From: Tetrapisispora phaffii CBS 4417
Lineage: Eukaryota > Ascomycota > Saccharomycetes > Saccharomycetales > Saccharomycetaceae
Direction: 5' to 3'
Assembly: GCF_000236905.1 (NCBI RefSeq)
Contig: NC_016523.1
Coordinates: 496,001 to 560,000 of the forward strand
DNA length: 64,000 nucleotides
The position numbers and the translations under genes are program-made. Shown here piece by piece: positions 46,801 to 55,922 of the stretch. The notes under the pieces were generated by a model, which worked only from the letters and a program-made list of their open reading frames with translations, was not told the DNA's origin and searched no databases. Position 1 is the stretch's first letter; every line of letters begins with the position of its first letter.

Positions 46801-48461
46801 TCTTGCTGCAATTATTAATATTCTTTATTATGAAGCAAACTAAGATATATGTATATATATATATATATTATCGGACGATACAGGTATGAACTAGTATTGC
46901 AATAATGGAAGTAATATATTGTATGGCTTAATATGTTTGGATATTAATTTTTGAAGATCGTAAGCATTTAATCTTTCAAAGGTCTTAATTACAAAAATAA
47001 TCACTTGATATATATAGTAATGAAAAGGACTAAATAATAGGTAATCTTAGGCGTAACTTTAGAGTTTGCTGTTCAAGTGTCTGTTTAAAAATAGAGCAAA
47101 TGATTGTCTGTTTTTAATTAGAATGGAACCTAAGATAGAGCGCTACGTTGAATCTTAATGGTGTATAACAAACAAACGATAAACAAACCCCAAAATAATA
47201 AACAAACAGATATCTTAATTAGTGGTGTAATATAACCATTTTAAGAAAGCAAATGGTATAAATAATATCGCATCCATGTACTCATTTAGTAAAAATGACA
47301 TCTAAAGAGCATTATTAATAAAAAGCCTTGATATTATAAAAATATACATAGATGTTCCTACTGAGATGTGGAATTATTCTCTTAATTGAACGTTCGTTCG
47401 CTACCCTAATTGTTGTTGTTTGTTGTTGTCGTTGTTGTTGGTGTTTTCAGTTGATATCTCTTCTTTTAACTTCAATATATTGTATTGTTTCATATACACT
47501 TCCATTATCAACAATCACTTTCAATTCGTATCATTCCCTAATTAGTATAGATCTTTCCTAATTAGGCGAGATTACAGGTTTTTCGAAATCAGCGCGTCAA
47601 TAATTTCGAAAAAGAGTCGTGTTTGTACACCCATTAGTTAATGTTCTTCGTAACAATTAAACAATGATTTAATATCAATATCAATCAACACTTCTAATAT
47701 AAACATAAATAGAATATTAATTGTCATCAAAAGTTTAAATACTTGAATAATGGACTAATCCAGAACTGTTGACTAGCTTTGATAACAAGAATGAGAGTCT
47801 GCAGTAACGAACGGGACTTTTTATAGTGATGATCAAATGGAAAATAATCCAGAAACTAAAACTAGATGCGCAATATTGGATACAGTTGAGATCATCATGC
47901 GACATTCTGATAAATTCATATTCTGTCATTTATTAGAGGATGCTTTAAACGGATGTTAACTCTTACCTTTGTATAATCAAGTTAAACTTGTAATCGAAGT
48001 ATAGTATGGAGATTATACGATCATGAATTGATAGATTCATCGCGTATGTTTCTGTTCTTTGCGTTTCTAATTCATACCTTAACTTTTAGCTATCGATATA
48101 CTCTTTCAATATTTATGAATTAAGGTAAAAAAAATTCAGAGGACATGTTTTTTCATTAAGTAGAGTGTTTATTAGGTATATAAATTGTTATTTTCTAGTT
48201 ATATACTGTTAAACTAAAGGTATGTTTAATAGATACCTTATACAAGTGACCCAGATTAATCGTCTTATTCAAGGTGTTTCTTTAAAATGAAAAAAATACA
48301 AAACAAATAAAGCACCATCAGGTCTATCAGTACTTGTACTTGAAGAATGTATACCTCTCTAGTTGATGTTTGTTATGATCGTGAGATTGCCTCTTCATTT
48401 TCTTTTAAAGAGTAATTTGAAGAAAAAACATTGGCATTTCAGCTGTTCCCGAACATTAAAT
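46801..48461. other. Long YOX1 promoter / TSA1 3' region
   Basis: A 1661-bp region holding a TA dinucleotide tract (about 46845-46868), a GTT-rich tract (about 47408-47445) and a Rap1-like ACACCCATT (47628-47636). No gene. PPN1 (YDR452W) lies between YHP1 and TSA2 in S. cerevisiae and is missing here. Confidence 0.5.
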
Positions 48462-49052
48462 TTATTTGTTAGCTTCGTTAAAGTATTCCTTGGATTCGTC
48501 GACGGTTGGCTTAATAGTAGCGGAACCTGGAGTCCAGTTACATGGTAAGACAGTACCGTGCTTGTCAGTCCATTGGAAGCCTTCGACTATTCTTAAAGCT
48601 TCTTCAACATTTCTACCGACTGGTAAATCGTTGATGGTAATGTGTCTAATGATACCCTTTGGATCAATGACGAATAGACCTCTTAAGGCGATACCTTCTT
48701 CTTCAATCAAGACACCGTAGTCCCTGGACAAACTGTGGTTGGTGTCGGCTAATAGAGGGATGTCGACTGGGCCTAAACCACCATCTTTTCTAGCAATGTT
48801 AGTCCAAGCTAATAAAGAGTATTCGGAATCAGTGGAGGCGAATAAAACTTCAGCACCTAAATCTCTGAATCTCTTGACAGCGTCCGAAAAAGCAACAATT
48901 TCAGTTGGACAGACGAAAGTAAAAGCTAATGGAATGAAACCTAAAACAACATATTTACCTCTGTATTGTTCCAATGAGACTTCATCAAAAACACCGTCGA
49001 CAACAGCAGTCTTCTTGAAAGCTGGAGCTTCTTTTTGAACTTGAGCGACCAT
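48462..49052 (-). CDS. TSA1: Thioredoxin peroxidase Tsa1 (typical 2-Cys peroxiredoxin)
   Basis: Cytosolic peroxiredoxin that reduces H2O2 and peroxynitrite using thioredoxin and acts as a chaperone when hyperoxidised. The 196-aa length equals S. cerevisiae Tsa1. The peroxidatic cysteine is C48 (TFVCPTE) and the resolving cysteine C171 (LPCNWTPG). The GGLG (residues 91-94) and C-terminal YF (190-191) motifs mark a hyperoxidation-sensitive eukaryotic enzyme. The ATG at 49052 ([10 protein letters not shown]) matches the family; 27 upstream in-frame codons are leader. Codon choice is strongly biased (TTG, AGA, GGT, GTC), in keeping with high expression. Upstream are a TATATAAA and a Yap1-type TTAGTAA. 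Confidence 0.97.
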   Translation of the reverse strand: MVAQVQKEAPAFKKTAVVDGVFDEVSLEQYRGKYVVLGFIPLAFTFVCPTEIVAFSDAVKRFRDLGAEVLFASTDSEYSLLAWTNIARKDGGLGPVDIPLLADTNHSLSRDYGVLIEEEGIALRGLFVIDPKGIIRHITINDLPVGRNVEEALRIVEGFQWTDKHGTVLPCNWTPGSATIKPTVDESKEYFNEANK

Positions 49053-49258
49053 TTCTATATTCTTAGTTATGTAGTTATTATAAATTGAAATAGGATTTCT
49101 GACAAACTTAATACAGTTATTAAGGTTAGGCAAAGAATTGAGTATTTCGATTGTTGTTTTTCTGTAAGAAGGCTAACAACTAAAAATGAAAGGAGAACAA
49201 TTATGGAATGGAACAGATAAGAAATTGGACCAAATCATAATCATAAAAATAGAAGAAG

Positions 49259-49266
49259 TTTATATA
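49259..49266 (-). promoter_or_regulatory. TSA1: TATA box of TSA1
   Basis: TATATAAA on the minus strand about 207 bp upstream of the TSA1 ATG, next to an 8-T run at 49271-49278. A consensus TATA fits a strongly inducible stress gene. Confidence 0.45.
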
Positions 49267-49434
49267 CATATTTTTTTTGGATTTTTGGGTTTTCTGAATA
49301 TTTGAATTTCTCAACCAACCTTGAAATTAGAAAATTTCTAGAAACGTCAGTAGGAAAAACATATAGAGAGTGATAGTAATAATTAAGGTAATAAAAATTA
49401 AACCAGCTAGAACTTGAAATTTTATAATCGATTG

Positions 49435-49441
49435 TTAGTAA
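49435..49441 (+). promoter_or_regulatory. TSA1: Yap1 recognition element upstream of TSA1
   Basis: TTAGTAA about 385 bp upstream of the TSA1 ATG is an exact Yap1 site (TTASTAA); a second, TTACTAA, is at 49745-49751. TSA1 is a known Yap1/Skn7 target in S. cerevisiae. Heptamers occur by chance in AT-rich DNA, so support is moderate. Confidence 0.4.
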
Positions 49442-49699
49442 TTAAAAGAATATTTAGTATAAAATGAATAACGCTTATCGACTCCACTAAAAGCCCTTGG
49501 AGAATAAAAAAGATCAACTGAAAAGAAAAAGTAGAGAAGCAGTGTGCAATGTTACAATTTCGAAATACTATAAACGGAGTTATTCACCATGTTAACAACA
49601 TATACACATTATATGCACAATTCGCAAACTTCTATGCACAGCCCAACAAAGTAAACTTAAATAAAACAATTTATATGCACTGTCCTGTATAACGATACC

Positions 49700-49724
49700 T
49701 GTTGTGGTTTATTTTACCACAACA
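49700..49724. repeat. Small inverted repeat (9-bp stem, 7-nt loop)
   Basis: TGTTGTGGT (49700-49708) and ACCACAACA (49716-49724) are perfect reverse complements around TTATTTT. It lies in the long TSA1-USA1 intergenic region; the function is unknown. Confidence 0.85.
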
Positions 49725-49967
49725 ATTACCACCAATAAGCTAGTTTACTAACTTTGAATAATTTGCTCGGCCCGGTGTTTCGAAGACCATTTCAATTCTA
49801 CTCACGGCATATATTAGAGTTGAACAGGTCGATACAGAAAGACAGAGAGAGATGGATAATGGATTATTGTTTTCTATGTAGGTAAATTTCTTGATCATTT
49901 TGTAATAAGTCTGAAGGTATGTGGTTTACGTATGAATACTTATTCCAGCAACAAGAGCAGTGAAATT

Positions 49968-49992
49968 TGTGTGTGTGTGTGTGTGTGTGTGT
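49968..49992. repeat. (GT)12 microsatellite
   Basis: Twelve uninterrupted GT units in the intergenic region between TSA1 and USA1. Confidence 0.98.
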
Positions 49993-50837
49993 AGTAAACG
50001 TATTTATGTATGGGCCTGTTGGACGGGGTGTCTTATTTGTTCATTACCACATGTCAGAGAGAAGATGAAAACTGGGAACCATTGGATAAAAATTAAATAG
50101 ATACAGAAGATACTGTGGAGCTTGTTACCTTGTTCATCATTCTACGGGTCTGAAATAGTAAGGTTGTAATATCTTTTTACATTGCGGAAGTTAGGATTAG
50201 TGCCATAATGACTGAGACACTCTGTATTAGTAACAGGTTTGACGCATTGTAAAAATTCTAGAACCCTCAATTGCACTAGTAATCTTTTGAAAATGATAAT
50301 CGTTTGTAGCTATACAAGAAAATTGAGTGGTTCTCTAACTCGAATGATTTGCAGTAAGTTTTATTTCTTGTTTAAGATGGAAAGAACTTGGAAACTGTTG
50401 ACGACTGTTGCTTTGTCTTGACTTGACTTTCTACATAACTCTTTATTATTCATATATGTATGTACTTTTCAATTTGATCGTGAACCATACAGTCCGTTGC
50501 ATTTTCAAAAAATGCAATAGCACCCAATAAAGGGCAGTTTGCGTTTATAATGTGTTGCAGATAAAACAATGACTATAATCACATAATAGTATTAAGTTAT
50601 CGTGGTGTATCAAGGATATACGGAATGTATAATATGTTTACGGGCTTATATTATTCCATGTTGACGAATTGATTATAAATCTATGAAATGTTATAGACTT
50701 TGCGTTTTAAGTCCAAAGCGAATGATGCAACTTTTATGCACCTGAGAGATAAAATTGCTCAACATCAAATTTCGTGAAGGTACTTTCGTATGGGTATGCA
50801 TTTATGTTTTATCTTTTTTTAATTATTTGATTAAATA

Positions 50838-53123
50838 CTATATAGGTAATTGTATTCCGTTTATTTCCTGGTATAGTAGGATTATGAAGTCATTAATATC
50901 TTCAGGTCCGTTTTCTTCGATTTGTTTTCGATAATTTATTATCCAACTGATATATAAAGAATCTAATAATTTTTTCCATTCCTTGTTGACGCTTATTGAA
51001 TTGAAAACAACTTTTAAGTTTTTCAAATCATCGATGTTGTTTAGATTTAAATTATCTTCCCCGAGTTCTTGCTTTATTTTAAGCAACGCATGATGTCTTT
51101 TGGATTTCAATGACGGCGTTAATAATATGTCAATGACGTTAAAATTATCCTTATTATTGATGTAAAATTCCGACGACAATTTGCCCTCCCTTATGTAGCG
51201 TATTATCATGTTAAAAGTTGTGTCATTCAATATTTTGGATTTGATTAAATGCTTCCTCCAAAGTTTGATGATTTCTTGTCCAGATATGAACATTTTAAAG
51301 ATTAGAAATAATGAAATAGAAATCGAGAGAATCCTGGAAAAATATACTTCTGTTTGATAAATGATGTAAATCGGAAATAAAATGTTGAAAAAAATCAAAC
51401 TAGACGTCTTTAAACATATAATTAATATTGGATATACCTTTATGTATTTGCTTCTTAATATTGACAAAAATATTCCAACATTGTCAATATATTTGTTGTT
51501 CCTGTTAACTTGACTAGTGGCCCTCCGTCTTGACCTCCTATCTTGTGATCGTAGATAAGATTCTCCTGCGTCAGAACTGAAATAATCCGTACCAGACGAT
51601 TGTAAAGAAGTTATATCAGATAGCTTAGGGACCTCTAATTCAACATCCATAGATTTATCGTTAATTTTGGAAAACATATTTACTGTTTTGCTCTCTAAAT
51701 ATATCTCATTTTGAAAGACGTTGACATTATTATTGTTGATGTTTAGCAATTTTCCATCCTCAACTTCCAGCGAATATGTTTCTAGTGTTAAATTCTCTTC
51801 CTTTACATAAACTTCTTCGTTATTGCTTGTTGTACATTTTATATAGTACTCGTCTTTTCGTACTATTTCAGAACCAAGTTCGGTAATAAATTTTATATTT
51901 TTATTCAACTCAGCTTCTTCCACTGACTGTGAGTCGCTGATATTATGTCGAGACTCGTTATCGGATGAGTTGGGTACATTTTCTTCGCCATGAGGATCCC
52001 AGTAGGACCCCGAATGCATAAAGTTAAATCTATAGGGACTATTGAATAGTTCAGCCCAAAATCCAGGTCCTGGTTCAATGAATTCTTGTTCAATTACAAC
52101 ATCAATATGTGCCCCATTTGGGTTCTCTATATATTCCGTCACCTTTAAAAATTCGCCCATTGCATTTGTTGAATTACAACGATGTCCCTTATAGTATAAT
52201 GAAATATCTCTATGATACAACCGTAATGCATTTGAATAAGCTTCGCAAATATAATCTTTTATATCATCAACAGTCGTGTCATCTGTGATTTGCATGGTAT
52301 ATGCCAGTAACTGGACGTCAGTGTTGAAATGAATCGTATAATATTCATTTTTATTATATCTGTTCTTTCCATGTATCATTTTGTATTCCATAACAAAGTA
52401 CGCATTTTTTGAAGGTGAATAATCAAATTCTAGCAATTCCCCCAACGTTAAATCATTATATAAATCTTTTTGTTGCGATTCGTTTAAATAAATTGTGTTC
52501 TTCTTGCCATTGATCCTTAATTCTGTTAAGTCGGATTCAATATGTTTAGATTTTATTCCACAATCGGTTTTCCCCTTCTGGACAGTTTCATACTTTCGTA
52601 TATCCGCAATTATTCTTGACTTTAAAATGTTTAAAGTAGTTTTAAGTGGAATATCATCTTCAATGATTTCTAAAAATGATGAAGCTTTGGAATCAAGATT
52701 CACCACAAGTTTAATTCTCAAATTATTAAATTCAGAGTAGAGATTATAATTTAAGTTCTGTAGATATTTAATTTTTTTATCACTCTTCTCAATTTGAATT
52801 TTCAAAAACGTTTGAATATGGTTTCTAGATAAATCTTTTAACGAGGTACTCAATCTCAAAGTCTGTTGTTTGTAAACCAAACGATACTCTGAGACATGAC
52901 CTAACCTAGATATATCATTTTCAACATTATCCGAATTGGAATCGATAACCAAAAACTCAGTAGTCGATGCTTGTAATTGTTCATAAATTTTAAAATGAAT
53001 GTATTGTAACAATCTTAACGCTGAACTAGCAGGATGCGAAGTCACGACAAAGCTAGTGGGAACCAGATCTTTGTCTGAGGAAGTCACAAATATTTGGATT
53101 GGGGAACACACATTAGCTTCCAT
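50838..53123 (-). CDS. USA1: ERAD scaffold Usa1 (HERP-like)
   Basis: Usa1 links the Hrd1 ubiquitin ligase to Der1 and promotes Hrd1 oligomerisation in the ER membrane. The 761-aa protein (S. cerevisiae 838) begins with a divergent region. Central sequence with ubiquitin-like character follows (VQLLAYTMQITDDTTVDDIKDYICEAY). A conserved GPGFWAELFNSPYRFNFMHSGSYWDPHGE element lies near residues 360-390. Two membrane spans are at about 552-600 (VYPILIICLKTSSLIFFNILFPIYII, ILSISISLFLIFKMF). The C-terminal cytosolic domain ends at IQLPI. Overall similarity to S. cerevisiae is modest, so the name relies partly on position and orientation between TSA1 and NDC1 (YML028-YML031). Confidence 0.8.
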   Translation of the reverse strand: MEANVCSPIQIFVTSSDKDLVPTSFVVTSHPASSALRLLQYIHFKIYEQLQASTTEFLVIDSNSDNVENDISRLGHVSEYRLVYKQQTLRLSTSLKDLSRNHIQTFLKIQIEKSDKKIKYLQNLNYNLYSEFNNLRIKLVVNLDSKASSFLEIIEDDIPLKTTLNILKSRIIADIRKYETVQKGKTDCGIKSKHIESDLTELRINGKKNTIYLNESQQKDLYNDLTLGELLEFDYSPSKNAYFVMEYKMIHGKNRYNKNEYYTIHFNTDVQLLAYTMQITDDTTVDDIKDYICEAYSNALRLYHRDISLYYKGHRCNSTNAMGEFLKVTEYIENPNGAHIDVVIEQEFIEPGPGFWAELFNSPYRFNFMHSGSYWDPHGEENVPNSSDNESRHNISDSQSVEEAELNKNIKFITELGSEIVRKDEYYIKCTTSNNEEVYVKEENLTLETYSLEVEDGKLLNINNNNVNVFQNEIYLESKTVNMFSKINDKSMDVELEVPKLSDITSLQSSGTDYFSSDAGESYLRSQDRRSRRRATSQVNRNNKYIDNVGIFLSILRSKYIKVYPILIICLKTSSLIFFNILFPIYIIYQTEVYFSRILSISISLFLIFKMFISGQEIIKLWRKHLIKSKILNDTTFNMIIRYIREGKLSSEFYINNKDNFNVIDILLTPSLKSKRHHALLKIKQELGEDNLNLNNIDDLKNLKVVFNSISVNKEWKKLLDSLYISWIINYRKQIEENGPEDINDFIILLYQEINGIQLPI

Positions 53124-53819
53124 ATCTTGAGATATATATCTGCATACGATATTTTTTTGCCCCCCACTAAATTCAACTCAACTTATCTGATTGTAACAAA
53201 TGATTTTTCCTTCTATCAACTTGCCAATATAAACTTTGGAAACCAAATTTAAATATAGAGATAATTAAGAGTGCTAATGTTGATACTATAATATACTTAC
53301 TAATTCCTTTTATTAACATAATAACTTTACACATTGGGATGAGAACAGTCTTTTATCTTACAATGTTTTAAAAAAAAGTATCTTGAAAACGTTTTGTTTA
53401 CCTTTATAGTAAAAATTAAGGAAATTGCCGTTTTAGGAAACAATGATTCCCGTTTTTTAAAATTGAATCATTTCAGGACAGAGCAAAAAAATTCCTTGTG
53501 CGGATGTTTCTACTGTGTTTCCTAAATTGGAGCACAACATTTCCTCATTAGTTGATATTCGTCATTTTAAATGTACTAAAGTGGTCATCGTCAATGCAGC
53601 TTTCATCCGTTTTAGGATGTTTTGAATACAGTTGACAGCGACAACAAGGTGTCAGTAAAGTGTTTCGAATGAAATAATGCATTAGTATTGTCTTATTAGT
53701 TAAATTTTATATTGTTACAACTTCAATTTATATATATAGATATAGATATATGTGACATGTGTGTCTGCTTTGCCCTTCATTTGCAATTGGCTTTTCTTGT
53801 CTTGTATTGTATTGTGTTT
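53124..53819. other. USA1 promoter / NDC1 3' region
   Basis: A 696-bp AT-rich region with a TATAGATATAGATATA run near 53732-53750. RCF1 (YML030W), expected between USA1 and NDC1, is not present: no frame of adequate length exists. Confidence 0.55.
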
Positions 53820-55520
53820 TTAATTACGGTATATGTTCAATATCCATTCACTCAGTCTTCTTACTTCAGTATCAAGGTATACGTCGTCTAATACGGTATC
53901 GTACTTTAACACTAATTCCAAGAATGCGCTAACGGATAAATCATATAATATTGATATGATATCAGGGGCTGGTGAAGATGGAGTTGCTTCTTCATTTGCG
54001 TTTGCAATCTTTTTAGCAAACGGTACAATTTGATGCGATGGTATTTCTAAATCATTAAATTTGCCTAATGAGTACATTGATTTTTCTAAGCACGTTAGAA
54101 CACTCCCGATTGATTGCTTTACCCTTCCAAATCCATCCTCCTCTTTAGCATTTATTAACAATCCTGTTAATGCAATGACACTATTAGCATGGAGAATAGG
54201 TGATTTGACAAGTCTATTTGCTTGTCGAGATTTAGACATGGTCCATGCTTCAAATAATGTTAGCTTATAACTGTTCTCCGGTTTGTTGTATATTGAGGGA
54301 AAGAAGAAATACCAAATCTTGGATGCTAAGCTTTGATAAAGTATATTCACTAAATCAGGCAGTAACGTGTAACTATTATCATTAGTTGACTCATTTCTCA
54401 AATATTTCTCATTAAAACCATTATTCATCATAGATTGGTTTTTTGTTGAAACCTTATAATAGCTTCCTGTTGTGATATTGTTTTTTGGTTCTCTATATTT
54501 ATGGAATGGGATATAATTATTTCTTACTGCATGGATATACGATTCTACCGGTTCATTTGTCGCCTGTATGATAACCAAACATGACTCCAATAGTTGATTC
54601 CAGATAATTGGATTATCGATAGCCAAATCATAGATTGGATATCTGTAATGAGGAGAAGACAATGTTGATCTATATAAAAGTTCTTGAAAGGCTGTCAATT
54701 TAGTAAACTCGTGTCCTGAGAGAAGTCCAGATAAAAGAGTCTCGATTGGAGTTCTAGATAATAATGATATTGGTTTACCTTTGTATAAACAGCCAATGGA
54801 CATATATGCTGAAAATGTTAAGTTTGCAAACTCGAATTTCATAAAAATGTAGAATGATAATATTATTAGATACCCTTGGAATTTAAAATTCACAATTGAC
54901 AGATCAGTAAAACTGAAAAATATTATTAGGGAAATGAAGTTACAGCTTAGTCCCAAAATCGCTGATTTGATTACTATCTTATGAAATCGTCCCACAATAT
55001 AGTCTTGGGGATCTTGAATGGAATATCCAAATAGAAATGATAATTTGTCAACATTCAAGCACATATGTTGAAATGTATAAGTAGAAGGTATAATAAACCA
55101 GATATATATTTGAAAATAATTTAAAAAATCATAATCCAAAAATGCTGGCCCTATAGTGTCTTTCATCACGAGTGATATTAACATACAACTAATGATGTAT
55201 ATGAATTCATATATTATACATCTTACTGTAAACATTTCTTTTATTAATGCTACCGCAATGTTCGAGTGATCTCTTGATTGAACGTATAAATATTGCTTTC
55301 GTGTCGTAATAATACAGATATTAATGATGTAACTAAGCACTAACTTTAAAAAAAACTTAGGAATCCATATCAAAAGTTGGTTATTATTCGATGTAACTAA
55401 TGACCAAAAGAGAGCTTCGATACATGAACTTATGATTAAGAGACGCGTAGCTAAATTATGGAACCTTGTCTTCGAAACATCATTGAAAATTAGCCTATAG
55501 CTCAATATTGATCCATTCAT
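53820..55520 (-). CDS. NDC1: Nuclear pore/spindle pole body membrane protein Ndc1
   Basis: Ndc1 is a nuclear-envelope membrane nucleoporin needed to insert both pore complexes and spindle pole bodies. The 566-aa protein (S. cerevisiae 655) has about six spans in the first 250 residues. It shares VSKTRFHNLATRLL, DKLSFLFGYSIQDPQDYIVGR and the highly conserved AYMSIGCLYKGKPISLLSRTPIETLLSGL. A soluble C-terminal half includes WTMSKSRQANRLVKSPILHANSVIALTGLLI. The middle linker is shorter than in S. cerevisiae. The start ATG is 55520. Order USA1-NDC1-SRC1 equals YML029-031-034 with RCF1 and RAD52 missing. Confidence 0.93.
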   Translation of the reverse strand: MNGSILSYRLIFNDVSKTRFHNLATRLLIISSCIEALFWSLVTSNNNQLLIWIPKFFLKLVLSYIINICIITTRKQYLYVQSRDHSNIAVALIKEMFTVRCIIYEFIYIISCMLISLVMKDTIGPAFLDYDFLNYFQIYIWFIIPSTYTFQHMCLNVDKLSFLFGYSIQDPQDYIVGRFHKIVIKSAILGLSCNFISLIIFFSFTDLSIVNFKFQGYLIILSFYIFMKFEFANLTFSAYMSIGCLYKGKPISLLSRTPIETLLSGLLSGHEFTKLTAFQELLYRSTLSSPHYRYPIYDLAIDNPIIWNQLLESCLVIIQATNEPVESYIHAVRNNYIPFHKYREPKNNITTGSYYKVSTKNQSMMNNGFNEKYLRNESTNDNSYTLLPDLVNILYQSLASKIWYFFFPSIYNKPENSYKLTLFEAWTMSKSRQANRLVKSPILHANSVIALTGLLINAKEEDGFGRVKQSIGSVLTCLEKSMYSLGKFNDLEIPSHQIVPFAKKIANANEEATPSSPAPDIISILYDLSVSAFLELVLKYDTVLDDVYLDTEVRRLSEWILNIYRN

Positions 55521-55922
55521 AATATTTGGTTGCCAAACTTTTATTAATTCTTTAGATACAATAAAATGGTGAACTGTTTTATGAAACTGCTACTTTTTTT
55601 GATAATTTTATTTAAACTTTTAAATTCTTTGTGTTTCATGAAAGGGTTTACAATTTAATTTAAAGGCATTGCATCGCATCGCATCGCGTTATTCAAAAAT
55701 GTATAAAGAATTTGTTTCATTTTACAAATAAAAGAGTTATATTAAAATAGATATTTTTGTTTATTAATCAAAGGTAGTTCATGATAATGCTAAGTTATCA
55801 TTTGCTCGTTATAATTTGATAAATGTACATAAACTATTAACAATTATATAATTATTTCTTTAATTGTAGTATCCAGTGTTTGTTCGGTTCAATATTTAAA
55901 ATTATAAATATGACAATATCAC
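55521..55922. other. NDC1 promoter / SRC1 3' region
   Basis: A 402-bp AT-rich region containing a GCATC pentamer repeat (55666-55687). RAD52 (YML032C) is absent from this position. Confidence 0.5.
55666..55687. repeat. GCATC pentanucleotide repeat
   Basis: GCATT followed by three GCATC units and a partial unit, about 150 bp upstream of the NDC1 ATG. Short, but locally GC-richer than its surroundings. Confidence 0.85.

Larger units (their letters stand above)
49053..50837. other. Long TSA1 promoter / USA1 3' region
   Basis: A 1785-bp non-coding region. It includes the TSA1 promoter, a 9-bp stem hairpin (49700-49724) and a (GT)12 microsatellite. No gene is seen. On S. cerevisiae chromosome IV, genes such as NHX1 and TOM1 lie in the corresponding stretch beyond TSA2; none is present here. 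Confidence 0.5.

Noticed and set aside
47352..47561. 69-codon frame with a Cys/Val-rich run upstream of YOX1.
   Set aside because: It arises from the GTT-repeat tract and has no recognisable relatives.
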